Part shown: piece by piece, positions 51,831 through 62,200 of the stretch
How the letters are laid out: each line of letters starts with the position of its first letter
Position numbering within the stretch: position 1 is the stretch's first letter
Origin: Anthoceros angustus
Taxonomy: Eukaryota; Streptophyta; Anthocerotopsida; Anthocerotales; Anthocerotaceae
NCBI GenBank assembly: GCA_010909165.1
Contig: VJWM01000287.1
Location: forward strand, 1 to 64,000
Direction of reading: 5' to 3'
DNA: 64,000 nucleotides
Position numbers and translations under genes: made by a program
The notes under the pieces: model-generated
Seen by the model: the letters and a program-made list of their open reading frames with translations, nothing else
Databases searched by the model: none
What the model was told of the DNA's origin: nothing

Positions 51831-52790
51831 CCGGCTGCAACTTGCCAGCGCCAGCTTGAGGGCACTGCCCCGTTTCAGCTGTATACATATGTGTGTACGT
51901 GCGCTCGGTGATGTGGGGCCGAGTGCGGACGCCGCACAGGGAGGGAGCAAGGGCACTGCGGGGCAGAGCCTGTGAGATACAGTCTGTATGCGATCGAACA
52001 GTCACGTCGCCATCAGGGCCCTCCGCTGCAGCCTGCTCGTGTGGCGTCCCAAACTGAAACGGGCCGGCGCCACGGTGCGCCAGGCACGGCCTAATTTTTG
52101 CTACCCCTGCACATGGCTTGGAAACGCATCATTAAACGGCTTTGGGGTTAGAGATATCGGACTGGCGCTGTCGCCATCACGCAGCTGGTGCTGCTTGAGA
52201 AGGGTTTAAGCTGGCCCAGATGGTGTTCCAGACTCACCAGCACTCATCTCAGGCTTGCTTCAGCAACGAGGTATGTACGTTCATACCGCCCTCAAAGTTG
52301 TTGCAGCTCTGGCCCAAGGGCCAGAGTGCAAGCTTCTGGTCAATTGGTGGTGGTAGCTGCTCGGACCTCGGTGATGGGCCTACTGGTACTTTTCTTATGG
52401 ACGTTGCAGGACATAGCTAGCTGGTAATGCTCTGGTGCTCTACTCTGTCATGGCATACGCTACTGACCAGTACTGTTTGATGTTGTAACTGGTACATTTG
52501 AAGTTGAACTGATGGTGCAAGTCCATAGATGCCCTCTCCACTAAGCAAACGTGGTCCATAGTTAGTCTGCAGAGCTTGCACAGTTGTCACGTCACCAATG
52601 ACCACTGTGCAGTCTGCATCCCACCTTGTTGCCCTCTTGGTATCCATTTTCAGGGCCTGCAACTGGTGGAAATCTCAGCCATGGTATGTCCGGCGATCCA
52701 CTCCAAATCAGAAGGTGCTCATGTCTTACTGTGTCATTTGTTGCCTTACAAGTATCAATGACGCGGATGCAAGGATGATGGTGAACCTGT
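51830..52790. repeat. Unclassified dispersed repeat, copy 1
   Basis: It shares with 54180-54545, 54560-55435 and 55440-55700 an ordered set of blocks: CGTxGCCATCAGGGCC, CACGGCCTAxTTTTTGCT, CTGCACATGGxxTGGAAxCG, GACTGGCGCTGTCGCCATCA, CTCACCAGCACT, GGTAATGCTCTGGTGCTCTA, TGACCAGTACTGTTTGATGT, and CTAAGCAAACGTGGTCCATA. No long frame, terminal repeat or RNA polymerase III box was found, so the class is open. Confidence 0.8.
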
Positions 52791-52799
52791 GATAGATGC

Positions 52800-54175
52800 T
52801 GCACACCTCCTTGCTTTCTCGATGGTCGGGGCGTCTCTTAAACCTAGCTATGAATTCTTGTTAAACCTCCTTTTCTCATCCCACATTGGCGAGCGGAAAC
52901 CCACCATGACGAACACAGTGTGAAAGAAGTAGAGACGGGAAGGGAACTACTGGAGCGTCTGTTACACCGTAAAAAGGTGAAGTGTTGTAATGTGCCAGGT
53001 GACTACTCCTCACATGCCAAGAATTCAGTCCCTGCAGATTGTGAGGTGGAACGTCCGCGGTCTGGGTGTATACGTGAAAGGAACGCCAAGTGCAGAAGCT
53101 ACACCTATTCCAGATTGGGGTGAAGGGGGGAGCTGGGGACCTGCTTCCCTACCCGTCCATGTCCAGCTCCAGCTACTGTAGCTTCCTGCATGAAAATGTC
53201 CCGAACATCAGCTCAGCGGGCAGAGGCCCCACCCTTAGCAAAAGGAATTGCAGCTGGGCTGGGTGATGAGGCAACCTGTGGGATGGGTGCCACAGAAGCA
53301 CCTACAGCAGTGTTTCCCCACCTTTCTTCGTATTCACCACTTGCCATCCATCCTCCGCTTCAGCAGGAGGAAGTGGTTTGGGAGAATGCCCCGTTCGTTT
53401 CAGGGACACCACTTGAGATAGAAAAGCCGTACAACCAGGTACAGTGATGCAGTCAGGCCTGCATAGGTTGCCATCCGAGTTCCAAGCACGTTGCTCTAGT
53501 GCCCAAAGTCACATAACTGTCAGCCCTGGAGGAATTTTAGCCTGGGCATGGAGAGAATCTTAAAAAACCATTGGTGAGGAAGCCCAAAAGGGAAGGCATC
53601 ATCTACCTCAGAAATCTCCTGAAGTATAGGAAAGCCGTGCCTTCATGTGTGGTCAAGGTCAAGCCCAAGATCCCGGATTTCGGCAGCCGTGCCTCGTAAG
53701 AAATATTTTTGCCCTGCCTTGAAGTCAAGTAGCTCTTGCTGTGGTAGGAGGGGGCCCGGAAGCGACCCTGCCCTCGGCTGCAGTAGAAACGCTTTCGCGG
53801 AAGCCAGCTTGAGTGACAAGGGTTTGGAATGGGAGCAGCTTGATACGGCCCTGCGGCATATCCGACAGCAGCTTTGTCTTTCCAAAACACACCTGAAACA
53901 CCTTGCCGAAATCTGGGTTCCTGGGCTTGAGCTTGAGCTGGGAAGCATGTATTAGGTGACATGCATGCAGTCGGGTGTTCCGGCTGAGAACAGCTTGCCC
54001 TGTGGATTCCCGCTGAGACCACCCCACCAGCTTGCGCTGACCAAGGCTGGGCACCCTCGGCCGGCCGCATTTTCGCCGCGCATTACGGTGGAAACGGATT
54101 TGGAAATGCGGCCGCATTTCCACCGCACCACACAGGAATTTCGAGCCGCAAGCATCGAACATGGGAACAACGTGG
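52800..54175. other. Unassigned region with short ORFs and a possible LINE-start motif
   Basis: A plus-strand frame at 52990-53181 has IVRWNVRGLG, similar to the first residues of plant LINE endonucleases, but no further endonuclease motif follows. Frames at 53190-53447 (plus) and 53603-54276 (minus) show no domain. A perfect 22-base palindrome sits at 54101-54122. Confidence 0.3.
54101..54122. repeat. 22-bp perfect palindrome
   Basis: The left half TGGAAATGCGG is followed at once by its reverse complement, with no spacer. An imperfect related copy, CATTTTCGCCGCGCATTACG and GTGGAAACGG, stands about 40 bases to its left. Confidence 0.9.
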
Positions 54176-54179
54176 CATG

Positions 54180-54545
54180 AAAGGATCACAGCTGGGTTTG
54201 GGCTTCTTCTCTGTGTCTCTGTGTAAGGTCTCTGGGACCCGGACGGGCCGTTGCAGCTATGTCCCTGCTCTTGCACAATGTCTGAGCAGCGTGCTCACGG
54301 GTAGCGAGCTAAGCAGTCAGGGCCCTCGCAGTTCGCGTGGCCATGCATGGCGGCATGTCCGTCCTTAGTGGACTTCAAAACAATTTGCTTGTTTGTTCGT
54401 TTGTTTGGCCTCGCCAACGGAACCGGGCCGGCGCCCCAGCTCGCCAAGCACGGCCTAGTTTTTGCTGACGACTGCACATGGCGTGGAACCGCATCATTTT
54501 AACTGGTTTGGGATTGGTGACATCGGGCTTGAGCCGTCCCATGTG
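54180..54545. repeat. Unclassified dispersed repeat, copy 2
   Basis: A partial copy of the family at 51830-52790 with GCTCACGGGTAGCGAGCTAA, CAGGGCC, CACGGCCTAGTTTTTGCT and CTGCACATGG. It also holds TCCGTCCTTAGTGGACTT (about 54359), which is repeated once more at about 45692. Confidence 0.7.
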
Positions 54546-54559
54546 TCCGCGCGTGAGAC

Positions 54560-55435
54560 CGGAAAGAACCTCAGAATTCTGAGACCTCGGCGGGCCGATT
54601 GCAACTTGCCAGCTTGAAGGCACTGCTGCAGCTAAGTACATACGTGCTCTTGCACATGTTTGAGTAGCATGCTCACGGGGAGAGAGCTAGGGCACAGTGG
54701 AGCAGAGCTTGTGAGATATCCCAATTGAACAGTCGCGTAGCCATCAGGGCCCCGCTCGCAGCTCCTGTGGCCTCGCGAACGGGAAGGGGCCCGCGCCACG
54801 GCCGCCAGGGACGGCCTAGGTTTTTCTCACCACTGCACATGGATTGGAAACGCATCACTATTGAACAGCTTTGGGATTAGAGACGTCGGACTGGCGCTGT
54901 CGCCATCACGTAGCTGGTGCTGGTGCAGGACGTTTAAACTGCCCAGACGGCGTTGAAGACTCACCAGCACTTATCTTAGGCCAGCTTAATCAAGGAGGTC
55001 CTTTCGCACGGCCCTTACAGTTGTTGCAGCTCTGGTCCCTGGGCCAATTCGTCATGTTGTGCATCTGATGGACTGAGTGGAACCTCTACTCAGAGTGGGT
55101 TCACCCATCAACATTTCACCAGAAGTTTCCACTGTGGAAGCTTCTGGTCAAGTTGTGGTGGTAGCTGCTCGGACCTGGGTTCAGTCCTCGGACAGATTCG
55201 GGCCAACTGGTACTTTTTCTAGGGTTGGAGGACGTAGCTAGCTGGAAATGCTCTGGTTCTCTACTCTGTCATACACGATGATCAATAGAGTGTGAGCATA
55301 ATACTGACCAGTACTGCGTGATGTTGTAACTGGTTTATTGAAGTTGAACAAATGGTGCAAGCCCATAGATGCCCTCTTTACTGAGCAAACGTGGTCCATG
55401 ATTAGTGTGCAGAGCTTGCACAATTGTCACGAATG
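54560..55435. repeat. Unclassified dispersed repeat, copy 3
   Basis: A nearly full-length copy collinear with 51830-52600, including GACTGGCGCTGTCGCCATCA at about 54889 and GCAAACGTGGTCCATGATTA at about 55385. It has an extra internal piece near 55065-55150 with no match in copy 1. Confidence 0.8.
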
Positions 55436-55439
55436 AGCA

Positions 55440-55700
55440 CTCTGCAGTCTCGCGCTGTCGCCATCTGAGAGTGTAGGCTTCTGGTTAAGTGGTGGTAGCT
55501 GCTCAGCCCCGGGTTCAGTCAGACAGATAAAGACCAGCAAATACTTTTGTTGTTATGGTTGGAGGACATGGCTAGCAGGTAATGCTCTGGTGCTCTACCC
55601 TGTCGTGGACGATGATCGATAGGGCATGAGCGTCATACTGACCAGTGCTGTTTGATGTTGTACGTAGCTTGCACATTTGAACTGATGGCGCTTTTGTTTA
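55440..55700. repeat. Unclassified dispersed repeat, copy 4 (partial)
   Basis: It repeats the right half only: GCTTCTGGTTAAGTGGTGG, GGTAATGCTCTGGTGCTCTA, GATGATCGATAGGGCATGAG, and GACCAGTGCTGTTTGATGTT. It follows copy 3 directly in the same orientation. Confidence 0.75.
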
Positions 55701-55872
55701 TTAGTCAAGAATCACAACCTATAAACATCGAAAGAGATGGAAAGGGAAGGGTTATACTGGAGCTCCTGTGACACTGTAAAGGTGGTGTACGTTTGCAAGT
55801 TTGCAAGTTTGTGAATCACAACCTTTGGAATGGCTTTCCGGGGAAATCCACAGGAAACAGCCGAGGAGCCAA

Positions 55873-56184
55873 TTAAAAGCCACGGCAGACTTCAACTAGG
55901 AAGGCGAGGAATGATAGAATCATGGAACCATCACCCATTCCCCACCACTTAACAAGGCGATTGAGCTGTGAGTAGATCAGATCTGGGCAACCAATTATCT
56001 GAACACAATCATGAATGGAAGGGTATGAACAGTTCTCAAACCAAACTGTGGGACAAGTCTCATTTGATCTCTCGGCGTTTTCTCTTAGCTGAGATGAACC
56101 TTGAGGAATAATACCCAGCAGAGAAGGGCTTCCACGTAACAGAGCCTTTGTGACCACATCCTGCCAGAAGCAGGGTTTGGTCAC
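55873..56184 (-). other. Unrecognised 100-codon frame
   Basis: The minus-strand frame has a normal composition with CPTVWFENCSYPSIHDCVQI and LIYSQLNRLVKWWGMGDG. A TTTACAG acceptor-like site stands just before it at about 56193. It could be a last exon of an unfound gene, or chance. No family is recognised. Confidence 0.2.
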
Positions 56185-56661
56185 GGCCGGCTGTAAAGAC
56201 TCGCAGGGTTAAAAAAGCAACTTAAAAAGTGAGATCAGGAAAGTAGCTTGTATGCCAAACCGTGCAAAATCAAGAGGGACTGATGTCACTCACAAATGGG
56301 AGTAAACGAGGTAACAAGCACTCCTTTTTGCCTTGTCAACCTGCTTCCTTCCGCCCCAAATCAATCTTCAGATGGGAGCACATCAAAGCAGAAGGCGGAA
56401 ACAGACCCCTGATGCTAATCACATGTAAAGATGAGTTAGCAATCCAAAATCAAGATAATCAGCTGCAATTGGTGATGAGCCAGGTGAGAGACATAAAAGA
56501 CTGGACAATCCCCTCCAAGACTCCAAAGGCTCTCCCAGTGGCATACCCAGGATGTCCTCTGCTTGTGCTGCTCCAAAACGAACGGTCAGGGTCATGAAGA
56601 GAAACTGCTTAGAAGATGCAGCAGGGTAAACAGAGAGAATGCCCAAAAAATGCCAGCTGCC

Positions 56662-56667
56662 TTTATT
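56662..56667 (-). terminator. Poly(A) signal for the ferredoxin gene
   Basis: AATAAA on the minus strand stands about 230 bases after the ferredoxin stop at 56897. It is the first such hexamer downstream, so a 3' UTR of about 250 nt is likely. Confidence 0.55.
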
Positions 56668-56896
56668 CTCCGCCTCTGCATGTTTCCTCACTGAGGCACT
56701 GAGATTGGACAATCGGATAAAACCCGTTGACTACAAAAATTGACCTAATGGCAGGTCTGAGTACACGAGAAGGAACTGCAAGAATAGAGGATACACCACA
56801 GCTACAGAGGCGTAGGTGAAAACCGACTACAGCAAAAGCCCTGTCTGCCCAGCTGAGAAGACAGGAATAGGTGCACACCACCGAATGCCCACAGCC

Positions 56897-57352
56897 TCAC
56901 ATCTCCGCTTCCTTGTGGGTCTCAATCACCAAATCCGAAATCGGATAGGCAATGCAGGTGAGCACGTAGCCCTCAGCTTTCTGGTCGTCGTCCAGGAAGG
57001 AGCCGTCGCTCTGGTCCACCTCCCCCTGCTTTATCTTTCCGACGCAGGAGCAGCAAGCGCCCGCCCGGCAGGAGTAGGGCAGGTCCAACCCCGCCTCCTC
57101 CGCGATGTCCAGCAGGTAGACATCGTCCGGGGCCTGGACCACCTTGGGCCCAGCTGGTGTGACGAAGGTCACGCTGTAGGAAGCCATGCATGTCACACGG
57201 CTGCCCCCAGACTTGAGCCCGAACGCCTTCCGGAGCCCCAAACCCGAGCTGCTGCCCACGGCAGCTGCTGCATGCGGCTTCATGCACCCGGAGGAGGCCA
57301 GGGAGGTAGATGCCCCCGCAGCCACCTTCTGGAGCGCCGCAGCCGCCGCCAT
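56897..57352 (-). CDS. Plastid [2Fe-2S] ferredoxin precursor (151 aa)
   Basis: An intact single-exon frame. The ATG at 57352 is the first in frame; thirteen further open codons upstream have none. Residues 1 to about 55 are rich in Ala, Ser, Gly, Lys and Arg and nearly free of acidic residues, as in chloroplast transit peptides. The mature part starts near [11 protein letters not shown] (56 on), about 96 residues, the usual size. Cluster ligands are C95, C100, C103 and C133 in [11 protein letters not shown] and LTCIAYP; residue 101 is Cys where most plant ferredoxins have Ser. The acidic stretches ([15 protein letters not shown]) fit docking to photosystem I and ferredoxin-NADP reductase. The protein passes electrons from photosystem I to NADP reduction, nitrogen and sulfur assimilation and thioredoxin reduction. 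The gene is G/C-rich, intact and about 450 bases from the oxidase gene on the same strand; no shared control is seen. Confidence 0.97.
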   Translation of the reverse strand: MAAAAALQKVAAGASTSLASSGCMKPHAAAAVGSSSGLGLRKAFGLKSGGSRVTCMASYSVTFVTPAGPKVVQAPDDVYLLDIAEEAGLDLPYSCRAGACCSCVGKIKQGEVDQSDGSFLDDDQKAEGYVLTCIAYPISDLVIETHKEAEM

Positions 57353-57807
57353 CGCTGAGCAGGACGCCGTACGCAAGCTCTGGATCTTCACAGAAGCGCG
57401 GATTTGTGTCAGCCCCTAGGGCTTAAGTAGACTGGAGAAGGGACTGCGAGTGAGAGCGGGAAGAAGCAAAGGAGCCTAGCGATGCTCACACACAGCCGTT
57501 CCTCGGAGGTGGCGGTGCGGACGCGGCGAAGCTTTGCCTCCTGGTGGTTGAATGCGCCAAGGGCGAGATGCTTCCGGAGAGCACCAGCGGCCGCACCAGA
57601 TCCGACTATTCCTCACGTGGTCTCCTGTGACAAGTGTACCGGTGAACGGTGAGCCCACACCGACCCGGTTAACGGAACGGAGAGTAACCTATCATAACGG
57701 AACGTTAGGGTAAGTCCTCGTTTGCTTTCCTGCATTGCATATGCAAAAAATTTCCGGATTCCCAGAGCCGCTCAGATTTCCAGTTATGATCTTGTGACAC
57801 TTGGTTC
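57353..57807 (-). promoter_or_regulatory. Ferredoxin upstream region
   Basis: 455 bases separate the ferredoxin start from the stop of the oxidase gene, so the ferredoxin promoter must lie here or overlap the oxidase 3' end. No clear TATA box was seen. Short repeats such as AACGGAACGxxAGxGTAA occur at 57672-57712. Confidence 0.4.
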
Positions 57808-59651
57808 TCAGCTGAGAGGCAGCAGCTGCAGCCATCTTCCCAGGCTGGGGACTCCCTGATGCAGCAGGAACATGATATAGAAGCCAGCCGGGGCGACCAT
57901 GGTGTTGGGTGGGGTGAGCACATCCAGCTGGTAGCCCAGGTCTCCCCCCATCTGCAAGCTGCCCGAGAGCTGCAGCAGCCTCTGGTTCATGGAGAAAGAG
58001 TGCGTGGAGAGGGGAGGGGCGTAGAGCACCACCTGCACTTCTGTGAAGCTGCGGAGGGGAAGCATGGTGGTGAAGGCCACCCGGAATGTGGAGCTGTAGG
58101 ACACCTGTGTCGGGGACAGGAGGGTGATGTTGGGCCTGGCAGAATCGAATGCTGGGCTCAGGTAAGGGGGACTGAATGCTTCCATCCGGAGCTCGGTGGG
58201 GTATAGCACGTTGGTGAAGACGTACTTCTCATTAGGATTGCTGCCTCCAACAAGCACTCTCCCATCAGGGAGGAGCACAGCCGAGGAGTGGTATAGCCGT
58301 GGGATGGTTGTGCTTGCCAGAGTCTCAAATCTGCAAAAACGTTCCACCAAGACAGATCTGTATGAGATATAAGCACAAACTTTTAAGACATGAACATTCC
58401 TCAGAGTCTTCATTCAATCATGAGAAGAAGAAGAAGTGTGACTTGTGCTACCTACCTGAAGTAGAGTTGATTGTCGGGATGGTACAGAAAGGGAGCAAGG
58501 GATGGGTTTCGCCCCAGCCCCCATCCGGCACTTCCCCTCTCACAGCCATTGATGATGAGAACGTCCCCGGAAGGCAGCAGGATCATGTCAGCCATGACCC
58601 TGGGAGTGGGCATGGCCTCCATGACCCACAAAGGCTCCGGGTCTGTGATTCTCAGCCTCCCGCAGTTCTGCGAAGCAGAGAGGAATATGCCGGACTGGGC
58701 AGCAGCGGTGGCTCCCTGGGGAGCCCCTCCACACACCATGATCTCCACTGCTTGAAACCCATCTTCATACGAAAGGGGGAGCATGACCGAGGACCCGGAC
58801 GAGGGGTAATTCCTGGACTCAAACCCGGGGAGCCTGGGGAACCTCTTGAGCACAGTGTTGTTGGTGTAGTTGAAGAGGATGGAGTCCTGGTTAGCGAAGA
58901 CGAAGAGGTTGCCATCAGGGCAAAGGTGCAGAAAGGGATACAAATTCTGCGCGGCAGAATTGGTTCCGAACGTCTGGCTGAGGAAGGAGAAAGTGTAGAG
59001 CTCCTGCGCCTGCGCTCTCGGCACGAACTCGTAGCTGAACTGCCCCCTCCCGCCCACCACGATGAGGCGGTCGTCCGGCAGAATCTGGTCCGTGGCGTAC
59101 CATCTGGGCACCTGGAGCAGCGACACATTGGGCGGGGACTCGTTCCAGTCGCAGGTCTTGTCCGAGCAGGGCACGAACCATCGCACGACCCGGGTGCCGT
59201 CCCCGTCCCCCCCCGTTTGCACGAACGTCCCGTCCGCCTTCACCGCCCCCGACGAGCACCAGGTGTCGGTCAGGATCTCCAGCGGGCGGATGGAGCTGTC
59301 CGAGATGGTGTACTCCACGGAGTGCGCAAAGCAGTCCACCGTGAGCGCCTGGTCGTTGGGGTCGTGTCGGCATCGCCCGTCCGGGAGGCTGATGTTGGAC
59401 GGTCCGAAGTCGGTGCGGTCGAAGATGAGGACCGTGTTCTGGTGCGTGACAAGCATGTGCATCGCGGAGACCCCCGCATTCTGCACCACCACCTCCCAGC
59501 TCCCGGCGCCCTGCTGCGCCCCCGCCAGCCCGGGCTCCAACAGGAGAAGCTGGAGGATCCGGAGCAGGAAGCATACGACGCCCAATCTGCACCCGATCCG
59601 ATCCCGCCCCCTCCCCGTCATTCTGCCTCCTCCGACTCCCGATCCCTCCAT
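57808..59651 (-). CDS. Glyoxal/galactose oxidase-like secreted radical-copper oxidase (572 aa, two exons)
   Basis: Exon 1 is 58456-59651 and exon 2 is 57808-58330. The 125-base intron (58331-58455) has GTAGGT and TTTTTGCAG borders and splits an Arg codon. The ATG at 59651 is the first in frame; a second at 59621 lies closer to the signal peptide (hydrophobic about 22-45, ending GLAGAQQ). Residues about 50-300 are the Glyoxal_oxid_N region (LIFDRTDFGPS, HSVEY). The radical-copper ligands are all present: Cys132 in WCSSGA (Tyr-Cys crosslink), Tyr185 in RWYATDQ, Tyr412-His413 in RLYHSS, and His509 in STHSFSMNQR of the C-terminal DUF1929 domain. The family oxidises aldehydes or primary alcohols to acids or aldehydes while reducing oxygen to hydrogen peroxide, outside the cell. 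The exact substrate cannot be read. The length fits plant members. The gene is intact and G/C-rich. Confidence 0.93.
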
Positions 59652-61048
59652 CCCTAACCCCGCCCTACCCCAGGCCCCCGATCGGCCTCCTGCACCGCCC
59701 ACCTCCGAGGCGACGAGATCTGTCCGACCCCAGCTGCTGATGCAGGAAGGGCAGCATCAACTGTTCCGTTCACAGGGCCCACATTCTTGACATGTCACGC
59801 GCGGTGGTGGTGGGGACGACAGTGGTCCACCCGCGGTCAGGAATTCCCGGCTCCTCCTGGCCAGCAGCATCCCGATCCCGACCCTCTGATGCGAACGAAC
59901 ATCACGACGCCCATCCGGGACACCTCCACATGCAGCGATGGGTAACACGGCCTTGCGGGCCTGAGGACGAGGCTAGCAGCTGGCAACCGTGGGCAGCAAG
60001 CTCCAGCCTTCCAGACTTCTGCTGGCAGCGGCGTTGCTTAATCAGCGGCCGAGGATGACACTGTACAGAACAGAAGAAGCCGTTGTCGCCATGGCCCGGG
60101 AAGGAATCCTAGGGGGGGGCTCAGTCACCGTGACGGGCAAGGCAACACCGGTACCGGCCAGAGGTCACAGCGACGAGGAGCCCGGCCCCGCAGGCTCCAC
60201 CGTGCACAGACGTCCACGAGCGGAAAGCATGGAGAAGCCATGTCCGAGAGGATGAGGGCGGGCAAGCCATGGCCGGCGTGAGCAGGACGGGAACAAGGAC
60301 AGGGGTATGAATGTTGGGCAGCAGCTTCTCTTCTCTGCCGGAGCGCAAGAGCCTGGCTTCTGGATTCTGACCCACCGAGAGAGAGAGAGAGAGGTGGCGG
60401 AGCGTCTCCACTCTCCTGCCCGTCTCTTCTCCTGCAGACTGTTGTGCATTTGAAATTGAGTTGGGAGGATGAGGCCGATTTGCTTGAGCTTCCCGTCCGC
60501 AACGGCAACGGCAACGGGCGAGTTGCGGGCGGGACAGGTGGCGTGTTGCGGGGCGTGACGCCGCGGAAGCGGAATCCAGGATCCCAGGATCCCAGGATTC
60601 CACGATTCCAGGCAGAGCCCTGGAAGGGGCCAGGGACGTCGGGAACGACGAACGACACAGGGTCTGTGACCGGGCCCGCATGTCGGAGTATGGAGAGCGT
60701 CCGACTCCGGCCCCGGCTCCGGCCTGGCATGAAAGGGGCCCGGGCCCAGGAGTCCAGGTCCCGGGACTCGAGTCACTCTTTGTCGCGTTGCCTTCACGCA
60801 CACGCCAAGCCACACGCACGCTTCCCGACCACCATTTTCAACGGCTACTCCATCCCTGTACGACCCACCCTAAATGCGCCAATTTGTGGGGTGGGGTGTC
60901 TTGGACCATGTGATCATCATGGCCAACCAATCGCTGCAACCAATGTGACTTATGTACATATGTACCGAGATGTGGCTATGTCGTCACAACCCGCAAAGAA
61001 TTAATTACTAGAAAAATTATAAATCAATGACTTCCGCATGTGCTCCGA
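59652..61048. other. Upstream region of the oxidase gene; no further gene seen
   Basis: G/C-rich up to about 60780. Overlapping frames of about 200-230 codons on three frames of the minus strand and one of the plus strand (60121-60819 and 60444-61004) are typical of high-G/C sequence and have no domains. Short repeats are a GA run at 60379-60397 and four ATCCCAGG/ATTCCAGG steps at 60575-60612. From 60820 on the sequence is AT-richer and plain. Confidence 0.4.
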
Positions 61049-61121
61049 CGGGGCGTAGCTCAATCGGTAGAGCGTGCGCTTTGCATGCGCAAGGTGCCGG
61101 GATCGGAACCCGGCGCCTCCA
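61049..61121 (+). tRNA. tRNA-Ala (UGC)-like gene, possibly decayed
   Basis: The 73 bases fold as a cloverleaf: D stem GCTC/GAGC, anticodon stem TGCGC/GCGCA around the loop TTTGCAT (anticodon TGC at 61082-61084), T stem CCGGG/CCCGG, and acceptor stem with the G3-U70 pair that identifies alanine tRNAs. Discriminator base A, no intron, no encoded CCA. Faults are a C-C mismatch at pair 1-72 and a T loop reading ATCGGAA, so positions 54 and 58 (normally T and A) are changed. The internal B box is thereby poor (GGATCGGAACC). It may be a pseudogene or an organelle-derived copy; the A box region is normal. Confidence 0.75.
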
Positions 61122-61202
61122 GTGAGGGAGTGATGTATCAAAATCGCAGGAGCTACTGGTGCACACGAAGTAATAAGGCACATAACACGAGGCCGGCGCA
61201 AA

Positions 61203-61352
61203 TGGTTTTGCCTTCGGCATCCCATATGTCATGGGGCCATGTGCGAGTGAATGGTTTTGCAAATGGTTTTGCCTTCGGCATCCCATATGTCATGGGGCCA
61301 TGTGCGAGTGAATGGTTTTGCCTTCGGCATCCCATATGTCATGGGGCCATGC
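61203..61352. repeat. Tandem repeat, about 49-57 bp, three copies
   Basis: GGTTTTGCCTTCGGCATCCC, ATATGTCATGGGGCCATG and TGCGAGTGAAT is present at 61203, 61265 and 61315. The first spacer has an extra GGTTTTGCAAAT. The array starts about 80 bases after the tRNA-like gene. Confidence 0.95.
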
Positions 61353-62200
61353 CCACTCGCACCCGCTGCACATGTCCACACCATCCCGCACACGTTACAG
61401 TTGGACGGCATCAGCTTGCCGCGCCCGTTTGGACGCCCGCTCCCTTACACGCCGTCCCCATGTTGTGCCAGGGTACACTTATGCTAGGGGGGATTAGTTT
61501 TGTTTCGAAACATCAAAGACCCTTACTTGCTATCGCTTGCGCCCGCCTCCAGTCGATGGACTCAAGGGGCCCGGGATTGAGACAGAAAGGAGGTCTCGTG
61601 CACAATGGCAGTGTGATCCAGTTTGCAGCGCCTGCACAATGGTAGTGTATGGTTGTGCATTCACGCAGCCTTTCCACCATTCACGCAGCCTTAACCCTTT
61701 GGGGAGAAAGCTTACTCCCGTCAAATTCTTGGCTGATGTTTGGTGTCTAGTTTCACAGCTCATTTGAAAGAGAATGTTTCAGGGTTTGTCTCGCCGAAAA
61801 CGGACATCAAACTCCCCAAGAATGGGTGGAAAACGGATGCATAACAAGATTGCAGTAGAATGTTTCTTCCAGTCTGGAAGAAACATTCTGAGATCGCTTC
61901 ATGCACCATTTGCAGAATGCCCTGGCCAATATCTAGAATGGGCTACAGAATGATATGTCTGTACTTTGGTTTGGCATCCAAATGCTTGCGGTATCATTGA
62001 AAAACGGATGCACAAGAACGAGAATGCAGCAGGAGGTTTTTGCTGACTTTTGCATGCACAATTCACGGATTTCTGTGCCCAATAGCTTGAATGGAAGGTC
62101 TATGCAGGGGTTACAGAATGATATGTCTGTATTGTGTTTTGGACCCGAAACAACGGAGTTCTTGTTGTAAGATGGATTGCGACAATCGCGTTGCAGGTGA
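61353..62200. other. Unassigned, with direct repeats at 61830-62160
   Basis: ACAGAATGATATGTCTGTA occurs at about 61945 and 62113, and AAAACGGATGCA at about 61831 and 61999. This suggests a diverged tandem duplication of about 168 bases. No coding content is recognised in 61353-61830. Confidence 0.5.

Noticed and set aside
52990-53181. LINE endonuclease start (RWNVRGLG)
   Set aside because: Only one short motif is present. The catalytic residues and downstream reverse transcriptase of a LINE are missing, so no LINE is called.
56262-56597. 111-codon plus-strand frame
   Set aside because: It lies largely opposite or next to the 3' UTR of ferredoxin and shows no motif.
58299-59657. 452-codon plus-strand frame
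   Set aside because: It is the antisense shadow of the oxidase exon, produced by its high third-position G/C.
60121-60819. 232-codon minus-strand frame upstream of the oxidase gene
   Set aside because: Three other frames are equally open in this G/C-rich stretch, and none has a domain, so openness is a composition effect.
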